64,000 bases of DNA, taken from contig JBLWZN010000010.1 of NCBI GenBank assembly GCA_048266425.1, positions 1 to 64,000 on the forward strand, in the 5' to 3' direction. The translations under genes and the position numbers were made by a program. Under the pieces are notes generated by a model. It did no database searches. It was given only the letters and a program-made list of their open reading frames with translations, and was not told the DNA's origin. The first letter of the stretch is position 1, and every line of letters starts with the position of its first letter. This document shows positions 51,284 to 60,720 of this stretch, piece by piece. Source of the DNA: Cerina sp048266425 (GTDB lineage: Bacteria > Bacteroidota > Bacteroidia > Flavobacteriales > Flavobacteriaceae).

Positions 51284-51728
51284 GATAAAGAAATTTATAA
51301 CCATACTTGTCTTTCTGATGGGCACGTTGGCCTTTTACGGGCAGAATAAATTTGACAAGGATAAGATAAAGGCCCTAAAAGTAGCCTATATCACGGAACA
51401 TTTGGAATTGACAAGTAAGGAAGCACAAGTTTTTTGGCCCATCTATAACAAATATGAAGACCAAATGAACGCCCTTCGGGAAAAGGAATGGGGAGAAATA
51501 CGAAGAAAAATGCGGGACATGGATAGTCTTTCCGAAAAAGAGGCCAGTGACCTGCTCACCTCCTATATCAGTTTAAAGGGCGATCAACAAAAATTGGACA
51601 AAGGCCTTTACGCACAGTTGAGCAAGGCGCTTTCCGCCAAAAAGACATTTTTATTGATCAAGACCGAAGATGATTTTAAACGTCAGCTCATCAAACAATT
51701 TAGGCACAATCATGAGGAAAAGAATTGA
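51276..51728 (+). CDS. exported helical protein, ECF sigma sensor-like (Spy/LTxxQ-like)
   Basis: A 150-residue exported protein with signal peptide (MNRIKKFITILVFLMGTLAFYGQ). The mature part is helical: KIKALKVAYITEHLELTSKEAQVFWPIYNKYEDQM resembles the LTxxQ region of Spy/CpxP-type periplasmic chaperones and is named a sensor of ECF-type sigma factor in other Flavobacteria, as I recall. It overlaps the putative anti-sigma gene and lies last in the unit. It may sense envelope stress in the periplasm. Confidence 0.75.
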   Translation: MNRIKKFITILVFLMGTLAFYGQNKFDKDKIKALKVAYITEHLELTSKEAQVFWPIYNKYEDQMNALREKEWGEIRRKMRDMDSLSEKEASDLLTSYISLKGDQQKLDKGLYAQLSKALSAKKTFLLIKTEDDFKRQLIKQFRHNHEEKN

Positions 51729-51789
51729 AAAGTGAATTCCAGTTTTCAAAACTTAGTCCCGAAAGCTGCAGCTCAAAATTTCAATAAAA

Positions 51790-52839
51790 TTAACGAAAGG
51801 TCAATTTGGAGATCCTACCTTTTCCTGCAGCATAGGCAATAGAGTCGTTCAAAAATCTAAGGGTAAAAAAGGGTTCGTTCGAAAGTTCTTTCCAATGGGT
51901 CCCTGAATCCATCGAATATGAAATCCCGGTAAACCCAACGGCCACCATGGCCTTTCCTTCAGAATTTGGGACAAATTGAATACAGCTCTTGTAGGCAGGT
52001 TCCTGTCCATCGGCCATCAACTGCCAAGTCCTGCCGCCATCCCTCGTAATCGCTTTGTTCGCCATGTTATTTTCCGGTTTTGTATAGTCGCCCCCAATGG
52101 CCACTCCCAATAAATCGTCGTAGAAGGCAATGGAATAAATCCCTTGGGTGGACTGATCCTTAACGATTGGCGTAGTAAATACCTCCCATGATTTTCCCTT
52201 ATCCCCGGAGTAGTATACCCTACTACTCGTGGTGGCGATCCAAGTTTTGTCCCCAACCGTGGCAATATTGGTATTGCTTGCCGCAAAAGCACCCTCACCC
52301 TCAATCCCTTTGGGCAATCTGGAACAATCCAGTTTTCTCCACGTATTGCCACCGTTCCGCGTAATAAGGATGGATAAGCAACTGGCCCCGTCATCAACAG
52401 CACGGCTATCCCCTACCGCAATTCCTTCCTTGTCGTTCCAAAAGTGCATCGCATCATAAAAAACACCCTCCCCTTCTTCTTTATAGACCAACTCCATTCT
52501 GCCTTGATTCCCTGTTTTATATAGCAATGCTGGACTTCCTACGGATAGCATAAAAAAGTCGGTGGCAGTGTGGGCCACGGCCCTAAACTCGGGTAAAATA
52601 CTGTCGTGTTTTTGGATGTTGGTGCGCACCTGGTTTGTCCTTAGGTCTACCGCGCCAAATTTCCCGTTGTTGGCGGCAAACGCCAAACTCCCATCCATAA
52701 TCTCGATCGCACGAACGCTCAAGGAATCCTCGTAGATGGTCCTCACTTCTACCGAGGTAAATTGAGGGTGTTTTTCGATCTCCGCACAGGAAGAAAGAAC
52801 AAGAAGGGTCAGAATTACAGGGGTAATGGATTTCATCAT
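51790..52839 (-). CDS. BNR/Ycf48-like beta-propeller lipoprotein
   Basis: A 349-residue lipoprotein (MKSITPVILTLLVLSSC) with repeated beta-propeller blades including ITRNGGNTWRKLDC, YSGDKGKSWEVF, ITRDGGRTWQLM and YSMDSGTHWKEL, that is the Asp-x-Gly-x-x-Trp Asp-box repeats of sialidase/Ycf48-like proteins. No catalytic signature is seen. Called oxidoreductase in some annotations without basis. Two start codons are adjacent (52839 and 52836). Exported, anchored to a membrane; role unknown. Confidence 0.87.
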   Translation of the reverse strand: MMKSITPVILTLLVLSSCAEIEKHPQFTSVEVRTIYEDSLSVRAIEIMDGSLAFAANNGKFGAVDLRTNQVRTNIQKHDSILPEFRAVAHTATDFFMLSVGSPALLYKTGNQGRMELVYKEEGEGVFYDAMHFWNDKEGIAVGDSRAVDDGASCLSILITRNGGNTWRKLDCSRLPKGIEGEGAFAASNTNIATVGDKTWIATTSSRVYYSGDKGKSWEVFTTPIVKDQSTQGIYSIAFYDDLLGVAIGGDYTKPENNMANKAITRDGGRTWQLMADGQEPAYKSCIQFVPNSEGKAMVAVGFTGISYSMDSGTHWKELSNEPFFTLRFLNDSIAYAAGKGRISKLTFR

Positions 52840-52910
52840 TTGTCTTTTAGCTTTTGTCTCTTATTTTTTCGACTTTTAGTAAAATGTAAAAGTAATCCCT
52901 GCCAATGCCA

Positions 52911-52918
52911 TATCTTTG
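52911..52918 (+). promoter_or_regulatory. -7 promoter element (TATCTTTG) of the rRNA methyltransferase gene
   Basis: TATCTTTG matches the consensus and lies 121 nt before the preferred ATG at 53040. Confidence 0.45.
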
Positions 52919-53039
52919 CAACCTTAATTTTTCGGCATGCAACCGAAAGGACAAAAATAAACATTAATCATAAAGGTTTATTGTCAGCAGTTATATGACG
53001 CCCCGACACGTTCGGGAAAAAATCGATAGGAATAAACAC

Positions 53040-54260
53040 ATGAAATTACATAGAAATCTGGTATTTGCGGTGGTCGATGCATTAAATCTCATTTTCAATG
53101 AGGGTGAATATGCGGACAAGGTGGTGGAAAAGGTTTTAAAACACGACAAACGGTGGGGTGCCAGGGATCGAGGGTTTATTGCGGAAACCACGTACGATAT
53201 GGTTCGCTGGAAAAGGCTCTATTCGGAAATTGCCGAAGTAAAGGTGCCCTTTAGCCGGCCCGATTGCTTTCGACTTTTTACGGTATGGGCGGTGCTTAGG
53301 GGCATCCCTTTGCCCGATTGGAAACAATTGGAACCTGCCCCTACCAGGAGGATCAAAGGCCGTTTTGATGAACTTTCAAAGATCAGAAAGTATAGGGAAT
53401 CGGTCCCGGATTGGTTGGATGAATTAGGTGAAAAAGCCTTGGGCGAAGATTTATGGACCAAGGAACTTGCTGCATTGAACCTGCAGGCAGAGGTGGTGCT
53501 TAGGGCCAATCCGCTAAAGACCACAAAGGATAATCTGCGAAAGGCCTTGCTGGCAGAAAATATAGAATCGGATCCCATAAAGGGCTATCCCACCGCATTA
53601 AAATTGAGGGAACGCGGCAATGTATTTACCACTGAGGCCTTCAAAAATGGTTTTTTTGAGGTACAGGATGCATCTTCCCAACTCGTCGCCCCATTTTTGG
53701 AGGTATCACCGGGGCAACTCGTAATCGATACCTGTGCTGGAGCAGGCGGGAAAACCTTACACTTGGCAGCGCTTATGGAAAACAAGGGGCAATTGATCGC
53801 CATGGACATCTATGCCAACAAGCTTCACGAACTAAAACGCAGGGCCAAACGCGACGGAGCCTTCAATATTGAGACCAGGGCAATAGACACAACTAAAGTC
53901 ATAAAGAAGTTACACGGTCGTGCCGATAGGGTCCTGATCGATGCCCCCTGCAGTGGTTTGGGGGTTCTCCGCAGAAATCCGGATGCAAAATGGAAGTTAC
54001 AACCCGATTTCTTGGACAAGTTAAAAATTACGCAACAGCAGATTCTGAGGGATTACAGTAAAATGGTAAAGCCAGGAGGAAAAATGGTGTATGCAACCTG
54101 CTCAATTTTGCCGCAAGAAAACAACATACAAGTTAAAAAATTCCTATCTGCCGAAGAAGGTAAGGACTTTACCTTGGCCAAGGAAAAGAAAATATACACT
54201 TCCAAAACGGGATACGATGGCTTCTATATGGCCCTTTTGGAAAAAAAATCTACAACCTAA
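53040..54260 (+). CDS. RsmB/NOL1-NOP2-sun family 16S rRNA (cytosine-C5) methyltransferase
   Basis: A 406-residue m5C RNA methyltransferase. The N-terminal NusB-like part is followed by a SAM-binding Rossmann domain: VIDTCAGAGGKTLHLAALMENKGQ is the SAM motif I, DAPCSGLGVLRRNPD carries the first catalytic Cys and YATCSILPQENN the second. Start ATG 53040 is selected as the beginning of the conserved MKLHRNLVFAVVDAL; the longer frame to 52995 adds 15 basic residues. No PUA domain is apparent. Cytoplasmic ribosome-modifying enzyme. Confidence 0.9.
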   Translation: MKLHRNLVFAVVDALNLIFNEGEYADKVVEKVLKHDKRWGARDRGFIAETTYDMVRWKRLYSEIAEVKVPFSRPDCFRLFTVWAVLRGIPLPDWKQLEPAPTRRIKGRFDELSKIRKYRESVPDWLDELGEKALGEDLWTKELAALNLQAEVVLRANPLKTTKDNLRKALLAENIESDPIKGYPTALKLRERGNVFTTEAFKNGFFEVQDASSQLVAPFLEVSPGQLVIDTCAGAGGKTLHLAALMENKGQLIAMDIYANKLHELKRRAKRDGAFNIETRAIDTTKVIKKLHGRADRVLIDAPCSGLGVLRRNPDAKWKLQPDFLDKLKITQQQILRDYSKMVKPGGKMVYATCSILPQENNIQVKKFLSAEEGKDFTLAKEKKIYTSKTGYDGFYMALLEKKSTT

Positions 54261-54633
54261 GCTTCTGTGCTCGCCGTTTAAAATTGTAAAAACTGAATTG
54301 ACCTGCGTATTTAATCCAAATTATATATTTTTTTGGGAGTAATATAATTGGCCCAATCACTTCTTAACCAAGGCCAATTGGCCATATCCAATGAATTTTA
54401 TTGTACGCTTGGATTGCCTCAGGATTTATCTTGAGGTATAAGAAACATCGTTATCAAGGTCAGTGGCCCAAGCTGCCCATTTAGTCAAGATTGTTCCAGA
54501 TTATCAACACCCGGTCTATTATCAATTAACTTTTCTGCAAATATTATTGCCCAAAAAGATGTAAATTTGTGGCTTCTTAAACCAAGGGGCTTTTTTGCGA
54601 TAGATCAAAGAAGACCCTTCCAAAACGGATTCC
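54261..54633. other. intergenic region upstream of purL
   Basis: 373 nt, AT-rich. It contains the palindrome GGCCAATTGGCC at 54372-54383, a CCTCA/TGAGG hairpin at 54417-54436 and the promoter element at 54562-54569. No ORF and no recognisable purine riboswitch core. Confidence 0.5.
54562..54569 (+). promoter_or_regulatory. -7 promoter element (TAAATTTG) of purL
   Basis: Matches the consensus and lies 64 nt before the ATG at 54634. Confidence 0.5.
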
Positions 54634-57600
54634 ATGATTCACTTTTTTGGGGACATCAAAAACAAAATTTTTGCCGTACAAACACACAGCGTTCTAACAG
54701 AAGAAGATACCGATAAGCTCGTTTGGTTGTTTGGTGACCTTCCCAAGATTTCCCGGGCGTCCCTAGACTCCTATTTTGTTGGTCCCAGGGCTGCAATGAT
54801 TACACCATGGAGCACGAACGCCACGGAAATTACCCAAAATATGGGTATATCCGGAATTATTAGGATTGAGGAATTTTATGCAATTGCCCAAGATTTTTCT
54901 GGCTTTGACCCTATGCTATCCCAAAAGTATACCGGGTTGGATCAGGATATCTTTAAAGTCGATATTGCTCCAGAACCTGTTTTGGAAATAGAGGATATTG
55001 CCACCTATAACAAGCAGGAAGGGTTGGCCCTTAGTGATGATGAGGTTGAATATCTCCAAAATCTTTCCTTGAAATTGAATAGAAAGCTGACCGATTCGGA
55101 AGTTTTTGGGTTTAGTCAGGTGAATTCCGAACACTGCCGGCATAAGATCTTCAATGGAACGTTTGTCATCGACGGACAAGAAATGCCCTCGTCACTCTTT
55201 AAATTGATCAAAAAGACCTCTCAGGAACACCCCAACGATATAGTATCTGCATATAAGGACAATGTGGCTTTTGTAAAAGGGCCCAAAGTGATGCAATTTG
55301 CACCAAAAAGTGCCGATAAACCCGACTTCTACGAAGAAAAGGAATTTGAATCGGTCATCTCCTTAAAGGCCGAAACCCATAATTTTCCTACTACCGTAGA
55401 GCCTTTTAATGGGGCCGCTACCGGTTCTGGGGGAGAAATTAGGGACCGATTGGCAGGTGGAAAAGGGTCGCTTCCATTGGCGGGCACCGCAGTGTATATG
55501 ACCGCCTATTCCCGATTGGAAGCGGGCAATCCCGATAACCAACGCGATTGGGAAAGGGCAATGCCCGAAAGGAAATGGCTCTATCAGACTCCAATAGACA
55601 TCTTGATAAAGGCTTCCAATGGGGCTTCGGATTTTGGCAACAAATTTGGACAGCCACTTATTGCCGGTTCCGTTCTTACTTTTGAGCACGATGAGGCTTC
55701 GGCTCCCTTCGACTCCAATATTCAGGCGGACGTCCAGGGGCCGAAAGGCACAGTGCGAAGACTTGGCTACGACAAGGTGATTATGCAGGCAGGGGGAATT
55801 GGATATGGCAAGGCAGATCAAGCCATAAAGGACAAACCTAAATCCGGGGATAAGATTGTTATTCTTGGAGGGGACAACTACCGGATTGGAATGGGGGGCG
55901 CGGCCGTTTCCAGTGCCGATACCGGAGCTTTCAATTCCGTCATTACATTAAATGCCGTACAACGCTCCAATCCTGAAATGCAAAAAAGGGCCGCCAACGC
56001 CATTCGAGGCATGGTGGAAAGCGATAACAATCCAATAGTATCCATTCACGATCACGGGGCGGGAGGCCATTTAAATTGTTTGTCGGAATTGGTGGAGGAA
56101 ACCGGAGGAAAGATAGATTTGGACAAATTACCGGTCGGGGACCCTACCCTATCGGCCAAGGAAATTATAGGAAACGAATCCCAAGAACGGATGGGACTGG
56201 TAATTGGCCAGAAAGACGTTGACCTTTTACACCGTATCGCAGACCGCGAACGGTCCCCTATATACGAGGTGGGCGATGTGACTGGCGATCATAGGTTTAC
56301 TTTTAAATCATCCTCCACGGGGGAAAAGCCCATGGATATGGACTTGGAAGATATGTTCGGCAGTTCCCCTAAAACGGTCCTTACCGACTCCAGGATCGTA
56401 AGGGAGTACGAAGCTACGTCTTATGTTTTGGAGCATTTCCATGAATATTTGGACCAGGTATTGCAATTGGAGGCCGTGGCTTGCAAGGATTGGCTGACCA
56501 ATAAGGTAGACCGATGTGTGGGAGGCCGTGTAGCAAAACAACAATGCGCAGGACCCCTGCAGCTGCCATTGAACAATTGTGGGGTTATGGCAATGGATTT
56601 TAAAGGAATTGAGGGTATCGCCACATCAATCGGCCACTCCCCCGTTTCCGGACTGATCGACCCGGCCGCCGGGAGCAAAAACAGTATTGCGGAAGCCTTG
56701 ACCAATATTGTCTGGGCCCCGATGAAGGACGGATTGAAATCGGTTTCCCTATCCGCCAATTGGATGTGGCCCTGTAAAAACGAAGGGGAAGATGCGCGGT
56801 TGTACGAAGCGGTAAAAGCCGCCTCCGAATTCGCCATCGAGCTCGGCATCAATATACCGACCGGCAAGGATTCCCTTTCCATGAAGCAAAAGTACAGGGA
56901 TGGAGAGGTAATTGCACCAGGAACGGTCATCATTTCCGCCGCAGGTAATTGTAGCGATATCACAAAAGTTGTGGAACCTGTTTTACAAAAAGATGGGGGT
57001 TCCATATATTATATCAACCTATCCAAGGATAACTATAAACTTGGCGGTTCTTCCTTTGCACAAGTGAGAAATTCAATCGGAAATGAAGCTCCGACCATTA
57101 AGGATTCGGGGTATTTCAAAATTGTTTTCGATTCAATTCAAACTTTAATTAATAAAGGTCAATTAGTTGCAGGACACGATATTGCATCGGGTGGATTGAT
57201 AACAACCTTACTGGAGATGTGTTTTGCCGACAACGATTTGGGCGCAAAACTGGATTTATCCGGTTTAGGTGAGGAAGACACCATCAAATTGCTGTTTTCA
57301 GAGAATGCCGGTATCGTGTTCCAGGCTAAAAACAATTCGGTTGAAAAAGTTTTGAACGATGCAAAAATCGACTTTGTCAAAATTGGCGAAGTATTGGAGG
57401 AAGGCACCTTGACCATAAAGCACAACCGTGTAAAAATGGGATTGAACATTTCCTCCCTTCGGGATACCTGGTTCAAGACCTCCTTTTTATTGGACAATAA
57501 ACAAACATCGAAAGGTTTGGCAAAGGAGAGGTTCGAGAATTACAAGGGGCAACCACTCGCTTATAAATTCCCTAAGAAGTTCACTGGCGCTTCGGCTCCG

Positions 57601-58398
57601 CTCAGCGACCCATCTTCGGTTACTGGGAAAAGTCGAAGTAACAAGCCCAAGGCCGCCATTCTCAGGGAGAAGGGAAGCAATTCCGAACGGGAAATGGCAA
57701 ACGCCATGTATTTGGCCGGTTTTGATGTTAAGGATGTGCACATGACCGATTTAATAACCGGTAGGGAAACCTTGGAGGATATCCGATTTATTGGTGCCGT
57801 GGGAGGATTTTCGAATTCGGATGTCCTTGGAAGTGCCAAAGGTTGGGCAGGAGCTTTTAAATACAATGAAAAGGCAAATATGGCGCTAAGGAATTTCTTT
57901 GCCCGCCCCGATACCTTGTCCGTCGGGATATGTAACGGTTGCCAGTTGTTTATGGAACTGGAACTGATACATCCTGAACTGGAGGCACACGGAAAAATGA
58001 CCTACAACAATTCCAAAAAGCACGAGAGTAAATTTGGTTCCGTCAAAATTCAAAAGAACAACTCTGTCATGCTATCTTCGCTTGCCGGGTGTACCTTGGG
58101 GGTATGGATTTCACATGGGGAGGGTAAATTTGTATTGCCAGATGCCGAAAAAAACTACGATATAGTGGCCAAATATGCATACGAAGGCTATCCCTCCAAT
58201 CCAAACGGCAGTGACTATAACACGGCAATGCTGTGTGATAAAACCGGAAGGCACCTGGTAACCATGCCGCATATAGAGCGTTCCGTGTTCCCTTGGAACT
58301 GGGCCTATTACCCACCCGAAAGAAATGATAAGGTTTCGCCTTGGGTAGAAGCTTTTGTGAATGCCAGGAAATGGGTGGAGAAAAACAGTCGGCAGTAG
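54634..58398 (+). CDS. purL: phosphoribosylformylglycinamidine synthase, large single-chain PurL
   Basis: A 1254-residue large-type PurL that converts FGAR and glutamine to FGAM in purine synthesis. The N-terminal linker and FGAM-synthetase part contain VNSEHCRHKIFNG, FKAETHNFPTTVEPF-like and GxxTGSGGEIRDR motifs, and a second half resembling the first. The C-terminal glutaminase domain is present with nucleophile Cys in GICNGCQ and the late HGEGKF motif. Length is normal for the gamma-proteobacterial/eukaryotic form; the three-subunit PurLQS form is thus absent here. Start ATG 54634 begins MIHFFGDIKNKIFAVQ. Cytoplasmic, alone in its operon. Confidence 0.97.
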   Translation: MIHFFGDIKNKIFAVQTHSVLTEEDTDKLVWLFGDLPKISRASLDSYFVGPRAAMITPWSTNATEITQNMGISGIIRIEEFYAIAQDFSGFDPMLSQKYTGLDQDIFKVDIAPEPVLEIEDIATYNKQEGLALSDDEVEYLQNLSLKLNRKLTDSEVFGFSQVNSEHCRHKIFNGTFVIDGQEMPSSLFKLIKKTSQEHPNDIVSAYKDNVAFVKGPKVMQFAPKSADKPDFYEEKEFESVISLKAETHNFPTTVEPFNGAATGSGGEIRDRLAGGKGSLPLAGTAVYMTAYSRLEAGNPDNQRDWERAMPERKWLYQTPIDILIKASNGASDFGNKFGQPLIAGSVLTFEHDEASAPFDSNIQADVQGPKGTVRRLGYDKVIMQAGGIGYGKADQAIKDKPKSGDKIVILGGDNYRIGMGGAAVSSADTGAFNSVITLNAVQRSNPEMQKRAANAIRGMVESDNNPIVSIHDHGAGGHLNCLSELVEETGGKIDLDKLPVGDPTLSAKEIIGNESQERMGLVIGQKDVDLLHRIADRERSPIYEVGDVTGDHRFTFKSSSTGEKPMDMDLEDMFGSSPKTVLTDSRIVREYEATSYVLEHFHEYLDQVLQLEAVACKDWLTNKVDRCVGGRVAKQQCAGPLQLPLNNCGVMAMDFKGIEGIATSIGHSPVSGLIDPAAGSKNSIAEALTNIVWAPMKDGLKSVSLSANWMWPCKNEGEDARLYEAVKAASEFAIELGINIPTGKDSLSMKQKYRDGEVIAPGTVIISAAGNCSDITKVVEPVLQKDGGSIYYINLSKDNYKLGGSSFAQVRNSIGNEAPTIKDSGYFKIVFDSIQTLINKGQLVAGHDIASGGLITTLLEMCFADNDLGAKLDLSGLGEEDTIKLLFSENAGIVFQAKNNSVEKVLNDAKIDFVKIGEVLEEGTLTIKHNRVKMGLNISSLRDTWFKTSFLLDNKQTSKGLAKERFENYKGQPLAYKFPKKFTGASAPLSDPSSVTGKSRSNKPKAAILREKGSNSEREMANAMYLAGFDVKDVHMTDLITGRETLEDIRFIGAVGGFSNSDVLGSAKGWAGAFKYNEKANMALRNFFARPDTLSVGICNGCQLFMELELIHPELEAHGKMTYNNSKKHESKFGSVKIQKNNSVMLSSLAGCTLGVWISHGEGKFVLPDAEKNYDIVAKYAYEGYPSNPNGSDYNTAMLCDKTGRHLVTMPHIERSVFPWNWAYYPPERNDKVSPWVEAFVNARKWVEKNSRQ

Positions 58399-58440
58399 GC
58401 AGTATTCAGTTCGCAGTGTTCAGTGAGCAGTAGTCAGTAA
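58386..58440. repeat. degenerate CAGT-containing tandem repeat
   Basis: Successive cAGTcgg, CAGTagg, CAGTatt, CAGTtcg, CAGTgtt, CAGTgag, CAGTagt and CAGT units at 6- to 8-base spacing, overlapping the last codons of purL and running into the convergent region. This low-complexity CAGT text is frequent in Bacteroidota spacers. Confidence 0.6.
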
Positions 58441-58590
58441 ATAAGTTCAACAAACCTGAAACCTGAAACAAAAAACAGTTGGCGCTCAGTTTACATCACA
58501 AGGTGTTTCTCAGCGACATTCCTTGAAACAATCAAGCTTGGATAATCACATCCGCTGAAATCCGTAAAATCGTTGATTATCCGTGTTATA

Positions 58591-59994
58591 TCAAAACCCG
58601 AAATAGTTCTTGGCATTGTAGTAGGAAATGTCGCCGACAATTTTCCCCAACCATTTTTCATCGGCGGGAAGCTCTCCATTGGCCACATCGTTTCCGATAA
58701 GATTGCACAACACCCTCCTGAAATATTCATGTCTCGGAAAGGATAAAAAGCTACGGGAGTCGGTCAACATTCCAACAAAACAGCTCAGCATGCCCATATT
58801 GGACAGGGTGTTCAACTGTTTCTCCATACCATCTTTCTGATCAAGGTACCACCAGCCCGAACCAAATTGTACCTTTCCCTTAACTGAACCGTCGTTAAAG
58901 TTCCCGACCATGGTCGCAAATACCTCGTTATCGGATGGATTAAGATTGTAGATTATCGTTTTGGCCAGTTGATCGTTGCTGTCCAATTCGTTAAAAAAAC
59001 CGCTCAATGCCCTGGCTTGCGCAAAATCCCCAATGGAATCGAACCCAGTGTCCGGTCCCAATTGGGTAAGCAGGCGCTTATTATTGTCCCTCAATGCCCC
59101 AAGGTGAAATTGTTGCGTCCACCCTCTTTTGTGATAAGCTTTTCCTAAGAACAATAATGTTTTGGCCTTAAAGTAATGCACCTCCTCTTGGTCCAGTTTC
59201 TTCTTGTTCTTTAATTTTTTGAAGATGGATTCACAATCCAGTACATCTTCCTTAAAGTAATAAAGTTGTTCCAATCCGTGATCCGCCAAACGGCCGCCAT
59301 GGGCCTGGAAATAATCCATCCGACTTTCGAGTGCGTCCAACAAATCGGAATATCCCGTAATAGGTTTATTGGTAACGGCTTCCAATCGCTCCATATAATT
59401 GAGATATGCAGCCGTATCCTCGACAGCATAAGCCTTATCTGGACGAAAAGCGGGCAAAACCTTGAATGGAATATTAGTTTGGGTCTTTATGTTCTTATGA
59501 TGCTCCAACGAATCGGTAGGGTCATCGGTTGTACAAAGTACTTCTACCCCGTATTGCTCCAGTAATCCCACGGTGTGATGCGTTGGCTGTTGTAATAAAC
59601 TGTTGGTTTTTTGGTAAACCGCCTCCCCATTTTCTTCTGAAAGCAGCTCATCAATATCAAAGTATCCCAACAATTCCATATGGGACCAATGGTACAATGG
59701 GTTTCTAACCGTATATGGTACGGCTGCTGCCCATTTTAAAAATTTTTCCTTGTCCGTAGCGTTTCCTGTTATGAATTTTTCATCGACTCCCAAAGTGCGC
59801 ATAGCCCGCCACTTATAGTGATCGCCGGCAAGCCAAACCTGGCTGATATTCTCAAAAACCCTGTTGTTCGCTATATCTTGGGGAATTAAATGATTGTGAT
59901 AGTCGATGATCGGCAGGGATTTGGCATAGTCATGGTAAAGTGATTTTGCAAAATCGGTCCGTAAAAGGAAATCTTCGGTTAAAAATGTCTTCAT
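58591..59994 (-). CDS. uxaC: glucuronate isomerase
   Basis: A 467-residue UxaC, which isomerises D-glucuronate to D-fructuronate (and galacturonate to tagaturonate). It has the family signatures IIDYHNHLIPQDIANNR with metal-binding His, TTDDPTDSLEHHK, QFHLGALRDNN and GNFNDGS. Length fits. It lies 12 nt downstream of eda and shares the strand, so kdgK-eda-uxaC are one operon for uronate breakdown. The fructuronate reductase and mannonate dehydratase needed between are not in this window. Confidence 0.95.
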   Translation of the reverse strand: MKTFLTEDFLLRTDFAKSLYHDYAKSLPIIDYHNHLIPQDIANNRVFENISQVWLAGDHYKWRAMRTLGVDEKFITGNATDKEKFLKWAAAVPYTVRNPLYHWSHMELLGYFDIDELLSEENGEAVYQKTNSLLQQPTHHTVGLLEQYGVEVLCTTDDPTDSLEHHKNIKTQTNIPFKVLPAFRPDKAYAVEDTAAYLNYMERLEAVTNKPITGYSDLLDALESRMDYFQAHGGRLADHGLEQLYYFKEDVLDCESIFKKLKNKKKLDQEEVHYFKAKTLLFLGKAYHKRGWTQQFHLGALRDNNKRLLTQLGPDTGFDSIGDFAQARALSGFFNELDSNDQLAKTIIYNLNPSDNEVFATMVGNFNDGSVKGKVQFGSGWWYLDQKDGMEKQLNTLSNMGMLSCFVGMLTDSRSFLSFPRHEYFRRVLCNLIGNDVANGELPADEKWLGKIVGDISYYNAKNYFGF

Positions 59995-60006
59995 CTCCTA
60001 TCTTGG

Positions 60007-60675
60007 TTAACCTCTCAATTTTTTGATCAACGCTAGGGTCTCCCTAACGGTTTTTTCCAATCCCGCATAATCCTCTTTGGCAAGAACTTCCTTGCTGATC
60101 AGTTGGGACCCCATACCTACACAGGTTACACCGGCATCGAACCAACCTTTAAGATTTGCCTCTTCTGTACTTACACCTCCTGTTGGCATAACGCTTGTCC
60201 ACGGTTGTGGTCCTTTGATAGCCTTTACAAACCCGGGACCATATAAATCCCCGGGGAATAATTTAACGATCTCGCAGCCCAGTTCCTCTGCCGCATTTAT
60301 CTCGGTCAAGGAGCCACAGCCGGGTGACCAGAGCACTTTGCGCCTATTGCAGACCTTGGCGATGTCCTCGCGGAGCGATGGGGTCACCACAAAATTGGCC
60401 CCCAACTGCATATACAGTGAAGCTGCACCGGCATCGGTTATCGAACCAACCCCCATGATCATGCCGGGGAGTTCCTTCAAGGCGAATTTGTTGAGCTCCC
60501 CAAAAATTTCAAAGGCAAAATCGCCCCGGCTGGTAAATTCGATCAATCTAGCACCGCCATCATAGCAGGCTTTCAGTGTTTTTTTTCCAATTTCTACATC
60601 AGGATGATAAAACAAAGGCACCATGCCCGTTTCCTTCATTACGTTGGCTACCTCTGTTCTTGTATACTTTGCCAT
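60007..60675 (-). CDS. eda: KDPG/KHG aldolase
   Basis: A 222-residue class I aldolase (2-keto-3-deoxy-6-phosphogluconate to pyruvate and glyceraldehyde-3-phosphate). It has GARLIEFTSRGDFAFEIF with the conserved Glu, SPGCGSLTEINAAEELG, and the Schiff-base Lys in CEIVKLFPGD, followed by PTGGVSTEE and the phosphate-binding end. In line with kdgK (next upstream) it forms the last two steps. Slightly longer than E. coli Eda. Spacing to kdgK is 45 nt. Confidence 0.95.
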   Translation of the reverse strand: MAKYTRTEVANVMKETGMVPLFYHPDVEIGKKTLKACYDGGARLIEFTSRGDFAFEIFGELNKFALKELPGMIMGVGSITDAGAASLYMQLGANFVVTPSLREDIAKVCNRRKVLWSPGCGSLTEINAAEELGCEIVKLFPGDLYGPGFVKAIKGPQPWTSVMPTGGVSTEEANLKGWFDAGVTCVGMGSQLISKEVLAKEDYAGLEKTVRETLALIKKLRG

Positions 60676-60720
60676 TTCTTTGTCAGTTAATTGTTATTTG
60701 TAAATTGTAACGGACACTAA

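Noticed and set aside
54261..54633. purine riboswitch before purL
   Set aside because: No conserved purine-aptamer core sequence (TATA...ATCCTG-like and GTTTCTACC-like blocks) seen.
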